Assembly: GCA_024741835.1 (NCBI GenBank)
Contig: JAENRP010000643.1
Location: forward strand, 1-13,237
Direction: 5' to 3'
Length of the DNA: 13,237 nt
From: Diplocarpon mali
Taxonomy: Eukaryota > Ascomycota > Leotiomycetes > Helotiales > Drepanopezizaceae
Part shown: one piece after another, positions 1 to 8,113 of the stretch
How positions within the stretch are numbered: the stretch's first letter is position 1
How the letters are laid out: every line of letters begins with the position of its first letter
Made by a program: the position numbers and the translations under genes
The notes under the pieces: model-generated
Database searches by the model: none
What the model was told of the DNA's origin: nothing
Seen by the model: the letters and a program-made list of their open reading frames with translations, nothing else

Positions 1-551
1 GACGTGAATTCTGTACTGCTAGGTGGGCAGGGACCGCGCGCTGCTACGGCCGCTGATGTGAGTTCTTTCATTCCCAATCCCAATCCCAATCCCAATCCCG
101 CTCCAAAAAGCACCCAGGGTGAACCACCGGGCTGTGAGCGTGACGGCGAGTGTGAGTGCACGCAAGCTAACACCCCCTCCATCACCCAGTACCACAGCTT
201 AGACGAGAGCGAGAGGGCCGCCTGGCGATCCCTGCTGCCCTTTTGCCTGCTCGTGCTCGTGGTCCTCGCCGTCCTGGCGAGGTACCTGTCTCGCTCCGCC
301 GCGGCGCCGGCGCTCTTCGTACGTGAGACGTGCCCGCGGCGACAGCCGCCCGAGTACCTGATCTGATCTGATGTGATGCGTGTGTACAGTGTCCCCGCGG
401 CTCGGAGCGCTACGTGGTCAGGACCGGCGATTCGTGCTGGCGTATCGCGCAGGAGAGCGGAGGGTCGGTGGAGGATCTCGTGATGCGGAATACGGGGCTG
501 CGTTGCGACTTGTTGCTGGTCGGCACGCAGATTTGTGTGCTGGGTCGCTAG
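1..551 (+). CDS. Membrane-anchored LysM domain protein, 5' end missing
   Basis: Two exons, 1-318 and 390-551, joined in phase 0, encode the C-terminal part of a protein. No ATG is in frame and the frame is open from base 1, so the start lies outside the window. In order the protein has a low-complexity Asn-Pro run, a Cys-rich acidic stretch, one hydrophobic segment (LLPFCLLVLVVLAVLARYL, about 231-288), and after the intron a single LysM module. The LysM shows YVVRTGDSCWRIA, then MRNTGLRC and VGTQICV, which fit the family pattern of YxVxxGDxCxxIA, NxxLxC and GxxICV, with Cys residues placed as in fungal LysM modules. LysM modules bind chitin or other N-acetylglucosamine polymers. One membrane segment just before a C-terminal LysM suggests a type II protein with the LysM outside the cell (inference). 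The stop is TAG at 549-551. The gene is convergent with the TatD gene. Confidence 0.8.
70..99 (+). repeat. AATCCC hexamer repeat
   Basis: Four perfect AATCCC units (76-99) preceded by one imperfect ATTCCC unit. They lie inside the LysM reading frame and encode an alternating Asn-Pro run. The unit length keeps the frame when copy number changes, so the linker could vary in length between strains (inference). Confidence 0.85.
319..389 (+). other. Intron in the LysM gene
   Basis: A 71-nt intron with donor GTACGTGAG and acceptor GTGTACAG. Removing it joins the codon for Phe (TTC) to TGT in phase 0 and fuses the membrane segment to the LysM module, which is otherwise out of reach because the unspliced frame stops at 364-366. 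A short tandem ATCTG-like run (about 359-376) inside it supplies possible branch-point sequences of CTGAT type. Confidence 0.8.
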
Positions 552-972
552 GAGAGTCTGGTGTTGAAGTGGGGAGGATGGAGCGAGGCGGTCTCTGCAA
601 TGCAAAGCACGACTCCAGACTCCGCTTCGGGTCGCGAGGTCGGGTTCCAGGCCGATGTCGAAGAAGACGATGACTGTAGCCGCCTACGGTTGAGCCGGAC
701 CATAAGACGTTGAAGGAAAGAAGCTGTGCTCGCGTGCGAAGCGAGCTCATGTCAACACCGCGAAAGATTCTTTTCTCCGGTCCCTGCAAGGGGAAAGAAA
801 CATAACTTTGGAGACATTGATTCGATATCTATCTTCTTCCTACCGGGTGCACCGTGCCACGATGAAGTAGAAAGGCTGTCTCTCCGTATCTCTCGAGATC
901 ATGCAAGCCCTTGCCCAGCCTTCTTCCAACACTCGATCCTCAACCACCAAGCTGCCCTCGCCGCCCAGTCTC
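552..972. other. Convergent intergenic region, no gene seen
   Basis: The stretch between the stop of the LysM gene (+) and the stop of the TatD gene (-). It must hold the 3' ends and polyadenylation signals of both. I see no domain-bearing reading frame, RNA gene or repeat in it. The open frames here lack any recognisable protein pattern. Confidence 0.6.
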
Positions 973-2422
973 TTATTTTAGCAACCTATCACCCTGCCTA
1001 TCCTCATCGCCATCACCATCACCATCACCACCTACGCCAAACACCCGACAACTATTCGTCCAAGCAGCCCTAGCTACCTCTTCAACACTCAACCCCTTGA
1101 CACCAGCCACCGCCCACGCAACCCTTCCAATGAAACAAGGCTCGTTCCGGCCCTTGACCACCGCGCCTTCGATCCACTTCTCCTTCTTCACGCTCATCCA
1201 GGAGCCCCAGCCCATGCTTGGATCTTCCTCTCCCTTCTTCGCGCCCTTGTCGATGCCGGTGCGCATTTTTTTCAAGATGGCGGATGAGGCGTGCGAAGGT
1301 CGCATCTCACACCAGGGCCCGTCAGTCTCCAGGTGGAGCCTTTCCAGGGGGATCTCCTTCACCACTGCGAGGTTTTCCTCGGTCTTCAGGCTACATCCAT
1401 TGACGCCGATATCCCACCCTCTCGCTGCCAGATCCTGCATTTCCTCCAGCGTGCCGGTGAAGGAGTGCACGACGCCTCTTCTGGGCAACCGGTCTTCGAA
1501 CTCGGATAGTATACGGATAAAATCAGCATGCGCGGCTCGTGAGTGCAGGAAGAGGGGAAGCTGCAGCTGTACCGCTAGTCGCAGTTGTTGTTCGAAGGCT
1601 TGGAGCTGGGTATTTTTGGGACAGAGTTCGAGGCGGTCATAGTCGAGACCTATCTCACCGAATGCGACGACACTCCCATCCTCCTTTGCCAGGGCCGCTA
1701 AATCCTGCAGTTGCTGCGATACCGAGGGATTGAGGGTTTCTGCGTTGCACGGGTGGACGCCGATGGTGGCGTAAACTGTGCCTGCTGCAGGTTATACTGC
1801 AATCAGTCAAGCCCGTTTCTAATTTCAATCTTGATTCCAAGGCATCATATACAAAACAGGGACATGCGATGAGGAGAGGCATACGGTAATCCCGGGCAAG
1901 CACCAGAGCTTGCTTGGAATGCTCCAGATCACTCCCCGTCACGATCAACACCTCGCACCCGACATCCACGGCTCGTTTTACCACATCGCTCAGATCGACC
2001 CGATGCCGCTGCGTGCCGTGGTAGGCGCCGCGAAAGATGGGATCGGTGAGGTTAATGCCTATCTACTGAGGAATAGGGATTAGCTTCTGTCCGGACAAGA
2101 GGGATGAGGGCGGAGTGGAACGCACATCAACGAATCTGGGCCGGAACACATCTCTACCTTCTTGGACTCCTTTCACACTCGCGCTCGCCCCTTCGCCCAC
2201 TTCCATTTTAGCGCAAGCATTTCCTGCTGGCACAGACGCTGCCGATATTGGCAGAGAGGATGAGGAGGGCCGGTCATCACTTGCAGATGCTGTCGGCGTC
2301 GCCATATTGAGCGCCCGACTGCGGATTTGTAGTGGGTGTCGCGGCAAAGCTCCCAAGACCTTCGGGAATTGAATGGATGTACCGTGCGAGAGTGAGAGAG
2401 CAGAAAAGCGACAGGGAAGCAT
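973..2422 (-). CDS. TatD-family metal-dependent deoxyribonuclease (TATDN1 type)
   Basis: Three exons read as 2422-2126, 2062-1885 and 1784-973 on the minus strand. TatD proteins are TIM-barrel, metal-dependent nucleases linked to DNA repair and apoptotic DNA degradation. From the inner start (ATG at 2305) the protein is 389 aa. It begins with a Ser/Ala-rich leader and then shows RFVDIGINLTDPIFRG (about 57-72), YPGTVYATIGVHPC (119-132), FGEIGLDYDR (161-170), LFLHSR, GVVHSFTG and LHLETDGPWCE. Likely metal or catalytic residues are E163, H200, H226 and D273. The NLTDP form instead of an N-terminal HxH matches the eukaryotic TATDN1 branch. The given start, ATG at 2422, adds 39 residues that are basic, hydroxylated and without acidic residues, like a mitochondrial presequence; the true start is undecided. 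The C terminus ends in a Gly-Asp repeat. Stop is TAA at 975-973. Confidence 0.88.
1005..1032 (+). repeat. CCATCA microsatellite in the TatD C-terminal codons
   Basis: Tandem CATCAC/CCATCA units on the plus strand. On the coding (minus) strand they give a Gly-Asp dipeptide run shortly before the TatD stop codon, beyond the conserved barrel. The six-base unit keeps the frame, so the tail length could vary without harming the enzyme. Confidence 0.75.
1785..1884 (-). other. Intron 2 of the TatD gene
   Basis: A 100-nt intron, donor GTATGCC at 1884, acceptor CTGCAG ending at 1785, phase 1. The split codon becomes CCA (Pro) and gives the continuous conserved block YPGTVYATIGVHPC. Without splicing the frame reads into unrelated sequence and stops near 1655. 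Confidence 0.87.
2063..2125 (-). other. Intron 1 of the TatD gene
   Basis: A 63-nt intron, donor GTGCGTTCC at 2125, acceptor TAG ending at 2063, phase 0. Splicing joins RFVD to IGINLTDP, restoring the first conserved TatD block. An alternative CAG three bases earlier would add a TAG stop codon, so the TAG acceptor is required. Confidence 0.85.
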
Positions 2423-2894
2423 CAAGAAGAAGCGCGGTGGCTGGGTTTCAGCGAGGAGCGATGATAGTTGATGTAGATGCACGAGGCTGCGAGGCTGAAC
2501 TGCTTTGCTTCGCTTGGCGCGAAATTTGTAGGGCTTGTCGCCTGGCGGTCTCCAGGGATCCGAGTTGAAAGTAAACATACGTGCTCTTGGATTTCTTGTC
2601 GATTGCAATTCAGGAATAAGACAAAGAAATCCAGAGTGCCAGAAGGGAGATGCGAGAGAGCAGATCCACCCAAGATAAATTATCCCCTCAGTGCTGGTTA
2701 TACAGCGAAAATATGCCTCTCATTTCGCTGTCAACACCCGGATTCAATACCTTACCACACGTCCCGTGCTTATGGCTTTATACCCACATGTTGCTCCCAG
2801 ATCCCTACCAATAGTATTCCCACATTAGCGCAAATCATACATCATTAGTCCCGCTGGTTTCCAACGCCCATGACCAGCTTTCACACAAAAGATC
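2423..2894. other. Spacer between Chl4 and TatD genes
   Basis: This holds the 3' end of the Chl4-type gene and the promoter and leader of the TatD gene, both minus strand. The TatD frame stays open upstream with further ATGs at about 2608 and 2578, but the extra residues carry no family similarity that I recognise and are more likely leader sequence. No other gene is seen. Confidence 0.55.
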
Positions 2895-4349
2895 CTACAG
2901 CCCACTCCCCTTAAATCCCCTTACCCGCCCATCCTTCACAACCCCAAAACTCACACCCTCTTCCCCTGTCATCCATCCAGGCATGTTCTCTCCATCTACG
3001 ATGCTGGCCTCTACGAGTCGCCGAATACCCGCAAACACATGTTGGCCGTGAAAAGTAAGTCTGATATCTGGACGCCAGCCTTCAGGCTGCACATCCTCTC
3101 CCTCCACGGGATCCTCCGTCATCGAGAGATGAACTGCGCTTCTTCGCCCGCGACGACGGTGGTTACTTTTTGGATTCGAACCCGCGCTTGACTCCTCTTC
3201 ATCGTCAGAAGCAGGCGCGGATGGATTGGTAGGAAATGGATCCTGCATCTGTATATCCAAGCGCTCGATTCCACTACCATCATCCGTGCGCCCCGAGTTT
3301 CCGAATCGCGAAGCGGCAATTTCCTTTCTTCTCTCTACAACATGTGCCTCCTCCAGGCGCTTCCGCTTCAGCCCTCTCTCTCGTCCTGCTTCTTTTTCCT
3401 CTACTACCAATTCCGGCGTGGGAAGCTGCAGCTGTATGTCCAGTGGGTTATCTGCCCTCTTCTCTCCAGAATAAGCACCCCAGCCACCCCCAGCGGCATT
3501 CGTCCTCCCCCCACCCCTTTTTTCAACAAGCGCGTCCAGCTTCCTCGCGCTGAGATTCGTAGACTCGAGTTTGTACCTCTCGCGCGGTTTGCTAAATGCC
3601 TTGGGAATACCATCCAACAGCAGCTTCCGCAGACTCTTGCTATCCGAGCTTGTCCCAGGGATGGAGGGCGCACCGAGGGACACGTAGATGTGGGGACTTG
3701 TGTCGGGGAACGCGACGTAAAATGTTTTGCTGCTGTCAAGGAATTTATGCTTGTGCAACGCAAGGGAGGTATTGTACGGGCTCTCCAGTATGAAAATCCG
3801 GAGAATGAGCAGTGGGAGGGTGGCGTGGCGGTCGAGATTGAAATGCGCTTTGACGTCTGGCAGGACTTCTCTCTGTAGATTCCTTAGGAAGGTCGCGGGG
3901 TGGAAGCGTGGGATGGTTGGCGGCTTGCTGTCCGATGAGGGTGAGAGCCGCACGACCTTTAAAGCAGTCCATTTTTGCGAGAGGGGATGGTCGTACAGGT
4001 ATTGCATATCGGCCATGGCGAGCTGGTACAGCGAGAGTCCGTCGCGCCAATCGCCCTCGATAATGCGGTCGACGACATCGCGCTTGCTGCCCTTCTTGGC
4101 TTGGAGCTCTGTGTATATGTCGCGGAGGGAGGGAAGAGAAGATGCGGGCGGGTAGATGTCGTACTCGTCGGGATCCGAGAGGTAGGGGGACGTGTTTTCT
4201 TGGTTGCGCTCATCGAGCCAGTCGAGGACGAGTGAGAGGAGGGAGGGTCGTGAGAGCCGGTGCAAAGTTTTGAAGACGGCCGGGTGGGTGGAAGGGATCA
4301 ATTGAGCTGAGGAGAGTGCAGATGTCGTTGGGATGGACAGAGAGGTCAT
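2895..4349 (-). CDS. CHL4: Kinetochore protein of the Chl4/Mis15/CENP-N family
   Basis: A single-exon gene for 484 aa, near the size of budding-yeast Chl4 and fission-yeast Mis15. The family belongs to the inner kinetochore (CCAN/Ctf19 complex), pairs with Iml3/CENP-L, and helps hold CENP-A chromatin. Residues about 22-50 form a helical N-terminal region (HPAVFKTLHRLSRPSLLSLV). Residues 91-135 carry the family block with DWRDGLSLYQLAMADMQY and WTALKVVRL. A variable, charged middle follows (about 320-410) with basic runs LKRKRLEE and NHRRRGRRS that could be nuclear signals. A conserved C-terminal end (424-484) has RLTFHGQHVFAGIRRLVE and MPGWMTGEEGVSFGVV. The ATG at 4349 is chosen as the first in a frame that is full length. 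It is transcribed in the same direction as the TatD gene downstream. The family call rests on remembered family patterns; no alignment was run. Confidence 0.85.
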   Translation of the reverse strand: MTSLSIPTTSALSSAQLIPSTHPAVFKTLHRLSRPSLLSLVLDWLDERNQENTSPYLSDPDEYDIYPPASSLPSLRDIYTELQAKKGSKRDVVDRIIEGDWRDGLSLYQLAMADMQYLYDHPLSQKWTALKVVRLSPSSDSKPPTIPRFHPATFLRNLQREVLPDVKAHFNLDRHATLPLLILRIFILESPYNTSLALHKHKFLDSSKTFYVAFPDTSPHIYVSLGAPSIPGTSSDSKSLRKLLLDGIPKAFSKPRERYKLESTNLSARKLDALVEKRGGGRTNAAGGGWGAYSGEKRADNPLDIQLQLPTPELVVEEKEAGRERGLKRKRLEEAHVVERRKEIAASRFGNSGRTDDGSGIERLDIQMQDPFPTNPSAPASDDEEESSAGSNPKSNHRRRGRRSAVHLSMTEDPVEGEDVQPEGWRPDIRLTFHGQHVFAGIRRLVEASIVDGENMPGWMTGEEGVSFGVVKDGRVRGFKGSGL

Positions 4350-5029
4350 GTTGGTGGTGATGCACAGATGGCGGGGTCATTGGCATGGTGGTGTTCTCGA
4401 GACCGATCGCGTCGCAAACGCGCCACGGATCCAGGGCACGTGAAGGCAGCAGGCTGATCCGTGCCCTCGGCTAGCACTACCTAAGATACATTCATATCTA
4501 TTATGATATACAAGGATTGTGCTTATGTAATCGTACCTTGTATATTACTCCTGCAGCTCCATATAACTCGGAATCTACACCTTGAGATTCTGTCAATATC
4601 CAACTTCAAATACGCCTTTCCTCAAGACCCTCAATACCTAACTGACACTTGCTGCGGTTCAACTCCAGCTACCAAGTGAGCTCGAGATCATCAACTAACT
4701 CCTTCAACACAGGATCGCTTATAGGTCAGGGTGTCACTACACAATTTAACAGCCCTCAATGGAATCCAATCCTAGATCCTGGTTATACTCTGTTGTTATA
4801 CTTATTATTCTTACCTAGTAGAGACTGATACGAGTCAAGAGGCCAATCTCTTCTCTCCGCCTCTCAGTTGTTGTTCGTTTGTTTTAGTCTTAGCTTATCA
4901 AGGAACGAAGTCGTCTGTAGAATGATGCATTGGTTTCATATGAAGTGCCCTGCACATAACCAAGCTTCGACTTCTTGTATAACAAACCGTAGCATTTTGC
5001 TCTCTGACAAGATACAATAGTTCCAACCG
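4350..5029. other. AT-rich spacer, Chl4 promoter side and aminopeptidase 3' side
   Basis: This holds the promoter and leader of the Chl4-type gene and the 3' end of the M28 gene, both minus strand. The part around 4470-4830 is AT-rich and has no open frame with recognisable content. No RNA gene or inverted repeat stood out. Confidence 0.55.
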
Positions 5030-6612
5030 CTAATGACGACTCGGATGATCCTCGTCTCTTTGCAGCTGTTTCTTCCACGCATTCCTCTTCAGCACTCTCT
5101 CCTCCCTCTTCCCAACGCCCAAACTCTCAAAGCTAACTCCATAAGTCGCAACCGCATGCGCAATCGCCTTTGAGTTTTGCTCCCAAGCAGTAAGGTTACA
5201 GTTCGCAACGTCGTCGCCCACAGTGTGCAGGTTCACATCATACGCAACACCCGCCTGACCACCAAATAGCTCTACTTCGGCTTCTGTCTTGAGGCCATCA
5301 GCGCCAGCAAACACACCTCCAATCGGGACACCAGCCGCGGCGAATGGGACGTAGTCGAAACGCGAGTTCAAGGCCGTCGGGACGTGGTTCAGGCCGGCGA
5401 CCTCGGTGAAGTAGTCCTCGAACATCTTCTCCACAGCAGCGGATCCAGGAGGGCCTGAGGTGTTGAATGCTAAGCCATCGCCGTCGTAAATGGAATACAC
5501 GTAGTTGGGAGAAGCCAGCATCTCAACGTTGAGGTAAACGCTGATCTTAGCGAGTTCCTCTGGAGACAGCGACTCTACGTATTTAGTCGAGCCGACGAGC
5601 CCGACCTCTTCGGCCGACCACCAGCCGAAGCGAATCGCATTGGTGGTGCTGTATCTCGTCAACTGCTGAGCTATTTCCAGTAGGGCGATTAAGCCAGAGC
5701 CATTGTCGTTAATCCCTGGGCCATCCTCAGACGCATCCGAGTGTGCTCCCAGGAGCAGGACATTCTGTTGGTCTCCCCCCTTTGTCTGGGCGATGACATT
5801 GTAGGTGGATCCATGGGGCAGGACATCGAGAGCAGCTCTCTTGGCAGAAACCTTGCTGCTCTCTACGAGAGCAAGACCGTCGGTCTGGCCGATCATCACA
5901 GCTGGGATGAAATCGGCGTTCGCGGCGTCGAGATTTCCGCGGAAGGCTTTGCTGGCGTTGTTGTAGAGAATGATGCCGCTTGCGCCGGCAGATGATGCGA
6001 ACAGGTTTTTCGCAGAGAAGTTGCAGGAGCCGCGAGAGACGAGGGCAATATTGCCTGTCAAGTCGAGACCAGCAAAGTCGGCCTGGATAGTCGGTTGGTA
6101 CGAAGCCTCTCTAGACATTGGGGGGTTGTGGCTTCAACTTACGGCATCACACCCAAGCTTCGGCACCACGACGACCGTGCCATTTGGCTTACCACTCGGT
6201 GAGTAAGACAGAGGAATGGCTTCGACATCTACGTTGTCGATGGTTAGAGTGGCAGTTGGTGATTCAGCGGTGAACTCCTGGTACTCGACGGTATAGTAGT
6301 CGCTGAGTTCTTTGATCGACTGATACAACCACTCGTAAGTTGCCTTGTGCCCCGGAGTGAGGACCTGACGGTTCCGCTTGGGAGTAGCATATGCCAACCC
6401 TTCCAGTGTGCGGGCTTTAGCCAAGAGTTCAGATGAAAGCAGAGAGTTGCGTAGCTGATCCTGCTCATTGTCAGGGGGGTTTCTATACGTAGGCTTTCCC
6501 GGACATCACGTACAGACTGCACGAGTGGGAGAGCCCTGGGTTCAAGAGATTCCTCGGAAGACACGAGCGTGTGGAGAGCAGCCAATGAGGCCCCAAGCAG
6601 CTGAAACTTCAT
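5030..6612 (-). CDS. Secreted M28 zinc aminopeptidase with PA domain
   Basis: Three exons (6612-6514, 6460-6143, 6082-5030), all phase 0, encode 489 aa. M28 enzymes of this type remove N-terminal residues from peptides outside the cell or in the vacuole using two zinc ions. The N terminus (MKFQLLGASLAALHTLVSS) looks like a short signal peptide. A PA-type region follows across the second junction (about 115-235) with GNIALVSRGSCNF and GASGIILYNN. The catalytic domain shows LLGAHSDASEDGPGINDNGS (H253, D265), WWSAEEVGLVGS (general base E297, metal ligand E298), NVEMLASPN (E326) and NLHTVGDDV (H425). At 326 most relatives have Asp, so a conservative Glu stands at a metal-ligand position. The C-terminal tail from about 458 is highly charged and basic. 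Length and domain order fit fungal leucyl aminopeptidase/aminopeptidase Y relatives; exact substrate is not predictable. Confidence 0.88.
6083..6142 (-). other. Intron 2 of the M28 aminopeptidase gene
   Basis: A 60-nt intron with perfect donor GTAAGT at 6142 and acceptor TATCCAG ending at 6083, phase 0. Splicing joins PKLGCDA to DFAGLDLTGNIAL (the Ala codon follows the junction), which is the usual PA-region order in this family. Confidence 0.87.
6461..6513 (-). other. Intron 1 of the M28 aminopeptidase gene
   Basis: A 53-nt intron, donor GTACGTGATG at 6513, acceptor ATGAGCAG ending at 6461, with a CTGAC branch sequence close to the acceptor. Phase 0. It joins the signal-peptide exon to DQLRNSLLSSELLAKA. 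The unspliced frame runs into other sequence. Confidence 0.82.
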
Positions 6613-7180
6613 TCTGGCAATGATTCGTAAAATCAGATCTTGGCGTTGTTATCCCCAGGTGATGAGGGTGGGTAACCAAGACTTGGGTCCCTCGCAGGAG
6701 AATACCTCGGACATATATTACTACTTGGTGGGTGTTCTAATCCCCAAATCAGAATGAGGTTTCCGGCTCCGCGGCTAATGAACATATTAAACTTCCGTAT
6801 TGACTCCCTTTTTTTTCCACAAAGACAATAAAGCATGATGCGGAGGTAGGTTTGAGTCCACTGATCTACATCCCACTAACTACAAGGGGTAAATAACCAT
6901 TCGCCAAACAAGGATAATCGTTTCGACTTGAATTCTCACTCGTAAAAGTTCATTTCGATGGAGCAAACAAGAGTTAAGGAGCAAATCTAAAGCCAAGATA
7001 GCTTTAATGTCAGGTTATTCTTTGTACCAGCCAGTCAGTTTCTAGGATTTAAGCTTTGGAAAAATGTCTCAAAGCCTATAATATCAATTTGTGCTCCGGG
7101 CCCCGAGTAGTTATTGCAGATCAATAGGTGGATTTCCCAACCACGTCGTCCCCGACAGAAGGAAAGGAAGGAAAATGGAA
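6613..7180. other. AT-rich spacer upstream of the aminopeptidase gene
   Basis: The side next to 6612 must carry the M28 promoter and leader. The rest up to the transposon cluster is AT-rich and shows no gene, RNA or clear repeat. Short open frames here have no recognisable content. Confidence 0.5.
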
Positions 7181-7258
7181 GTACTTCGTACAGGGTCGGA
7201 ATCATGTACAATTCTAGAGCGTGCATTCTAGATACTTGGCAATGCTGCTTTTATTTTC
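7181..7258 (+). repeat. Terminal repeat, left copy (3' end of unit 1)
   Basis: 78 bp starting GTACTTCGTACAGGG. Inverted partner of 8199-8276 with 64 of 78 bases identical; bases 47-78 are identical (TCTAGATACTTGGC and GCTGCTTTTATTTTC among them). A direct copy lies at 7562-7639, in the same register. Confidence 0.88.
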
Positions 7259-7261
7259 TTA

Positions 7262-7444
7262 TTAAGAGGTTAGGCGAGATTTCAGAGCGTGTTGCACTCG
7301 ATGTTGAGGAAGGTTCAATTGAACGGCGATTTGATCTTAAGTCCAACCGGCGTCACAGCAAAGGGTTTGATAGCGTAATCGTTCGGCGCGAGAGGCCTGT
7401 TCTGTCGGGGTATTTGACGCAGGTATACTCAACGAGGATTTCAT
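7262..7444 (-). pseudogene. Transposase N-terminal fragment (unit 1)
   Basis: Sixty codons from an ATG at 7444, with one internal TAA. The reading SRAERLRYQTL, then DQIAVQLNL and HRVQHALKSRLT, fits the N-terminal helix-turn-helix of fungal Tc1-type transposases, whose usual form is RDxRLxxxTLRxAGxTxxxIAxxLxxTxxQVxxA. It ends in two TAA codons and lies directly against the 3' terminal repeat, so no catalytic domain remains. Unit 3 holds a diverged copy of the first 35 or so codons. Confidence 0.75.
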
Positions 7445-7561
7445 ATTGAAAAATCTTGATTTCTAGCTTGGAAAGCGGCGAGTTAATATAAATGTATCTT
7501 TGGGAAATACCCTTGCAACGATCCCCTTGCAATAGAGACCTACAGACTGCGAATGTACTTA

Positions 7562-7639
7562 GTACTTCGTACAGGGCGTAATAATCTGAGGTTCCCTGTC
7601 TGTGCACACTAGATTCTTAGCAATGCTGCTTTTATTGAA
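7562..7639 (+). repeat. Terminal repeat, middle copy (3' end of unit 2)
   Basis: Same register as the left copy: starts GTACTTCGTACAGGG and carries AGCAATGCTGCTTTTATT near its inner end. The middle part differs and instead matches the 5' end of its own unit (7812-7843, inverted). Confidence 0.85.
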
Positions 7640-7643
7640 TTCC

Positions 7644-7742
7644 TTAGTATTTTATATAGCCAACTTTTGCGTCAATCACTGCTCTATATCTATTTGGCAT
7701 TTCCCTAATCAAATCTCTAATTATCTCAACTGTTATTGATTC
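7644..7742 (-). pseudogene. Transposase C-terminal fragment (unit 2)
   Basis: Thirty-two codons and a TAA stop read IRDLIREMPNRYRAVIDAK and end in GYIKY. This matches the C-terminal end of fungal Tc1-type transposases, which typically reads as an MPxRxxAVIxAxGxxTxY pattern. Nothing of the catalytic domain precedes it: an in-frame TAG and unit-end sequence follow upstream. Confidence 0.75.
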
Positions 7743-7982
7743 CTAAACTTCAAATACCCCCTGTCGAAACCCCTGCACAAAAGAAAGTTCTAGTATAGCG
7801 CACAGATAGAAAACCTCAGATTATTTCGCCATGGACTAAGTACAGGCGGTAAATATTCCACAAAGGTAGTCTGAGCGTAATTCTAGAGGTTTCTATTAGC
7901 CGGGGTTTTAGACAAGGGGTACTACTAATGATATAACTATATCAATTCGCCGCTTTTCAGACTGAAAACCAACTCTTTAGTC

Positions 7983-8108
7983 ATAAAGTCTATATCTAGT
8001 ATACCTACGCTAAAGACTCCAAGACGACACACTTCTTAGGACGAACGATTACGCTATTCTACGCTTGACTTTGACGCTAGTTTCACTTACAACAAGATTG
8101 ATCTTTAA
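7983..8108 (+). pseudogene. Transposase N-terminal fragment (unit 3)
   Basis: A frame reading KTPRRHTS, stop, DERLRYSTLDFDASFTYNKI. It aligns with the unit 1 fragment at TP, S, RLRY, TL, DA and T, and to the fungal Tc1 pattern TPxxTRDxRL. It has an internal TAG, and the start codon is ATA where unit 1 has ATG, so it is dead. Confidence 0.7.
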
Positions 8109-8113
8109 TGCAA

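Larger units (their letters stand above)
7181..7561 (-). mobile_element. Unit 1: internally deleted Tc1/mariner derivative
   Basis: Read on the minus strand, this unit runs from a 5' end near 7561 to a 3' end at 7181. It keeps a start codon and the DNA-binding N-terminal part of a transposase frame (7444-7262), then jumps straight to the 3' terminal repeat (7258-7181). The rest of the transposase, including the catalytic DDE/DDD part, is missing. The 3' terminal repeat matches those of units 2 and 3 in register over 78 bp, strongest at bases 1-15 and 41-76. The 5' boundary is approximate because the junction with unit 2 is made of overlapping GTACTT/AAGTAC repeats. Confidence 0.7.
7562..7843 (-). 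mobile_element. Unit 2: short Tc1/mariner derivative with intact inverted ends
   Basis: About 282 bp. Its ends form a 32-bp inverted repeat (7562-7593 and 7812-7843) with 28 identical positions; the likeness continues more weakly to about 50 bp. Inside, on the minus strand, it keeps only the last 32 codons of the transposase frame. It is a MITE-like deletion form, still carrying both ends but no transposase. It sits between the 5' ends of units 1 and 3, so it may have inserted at their junction. Boundaries may shift by a few bases because a further TGTACTTAGT inverted pair lies at 7554-7563 and 7835-7844. Confidence 0.75.

Noticed and set aside
911..1642. A 243-codon plus-strand open frame
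   Set aside because: It lies opposite the conserved third exon of the TatD gene and is Pro/Ser-rich without any family pattern.
3342..4155. Plus-strand open frames opposite the Chl4-type gene
   Set aside because: They are antisense to a full-length conserved frame and have no recognisable content.
4478..4488. The word TACCTAAGATA shared with 9049-9059
   Set aside because: Eleven bases are too few to call a repeat family in an AT-rich fungal spacer, and the flanks do not match.
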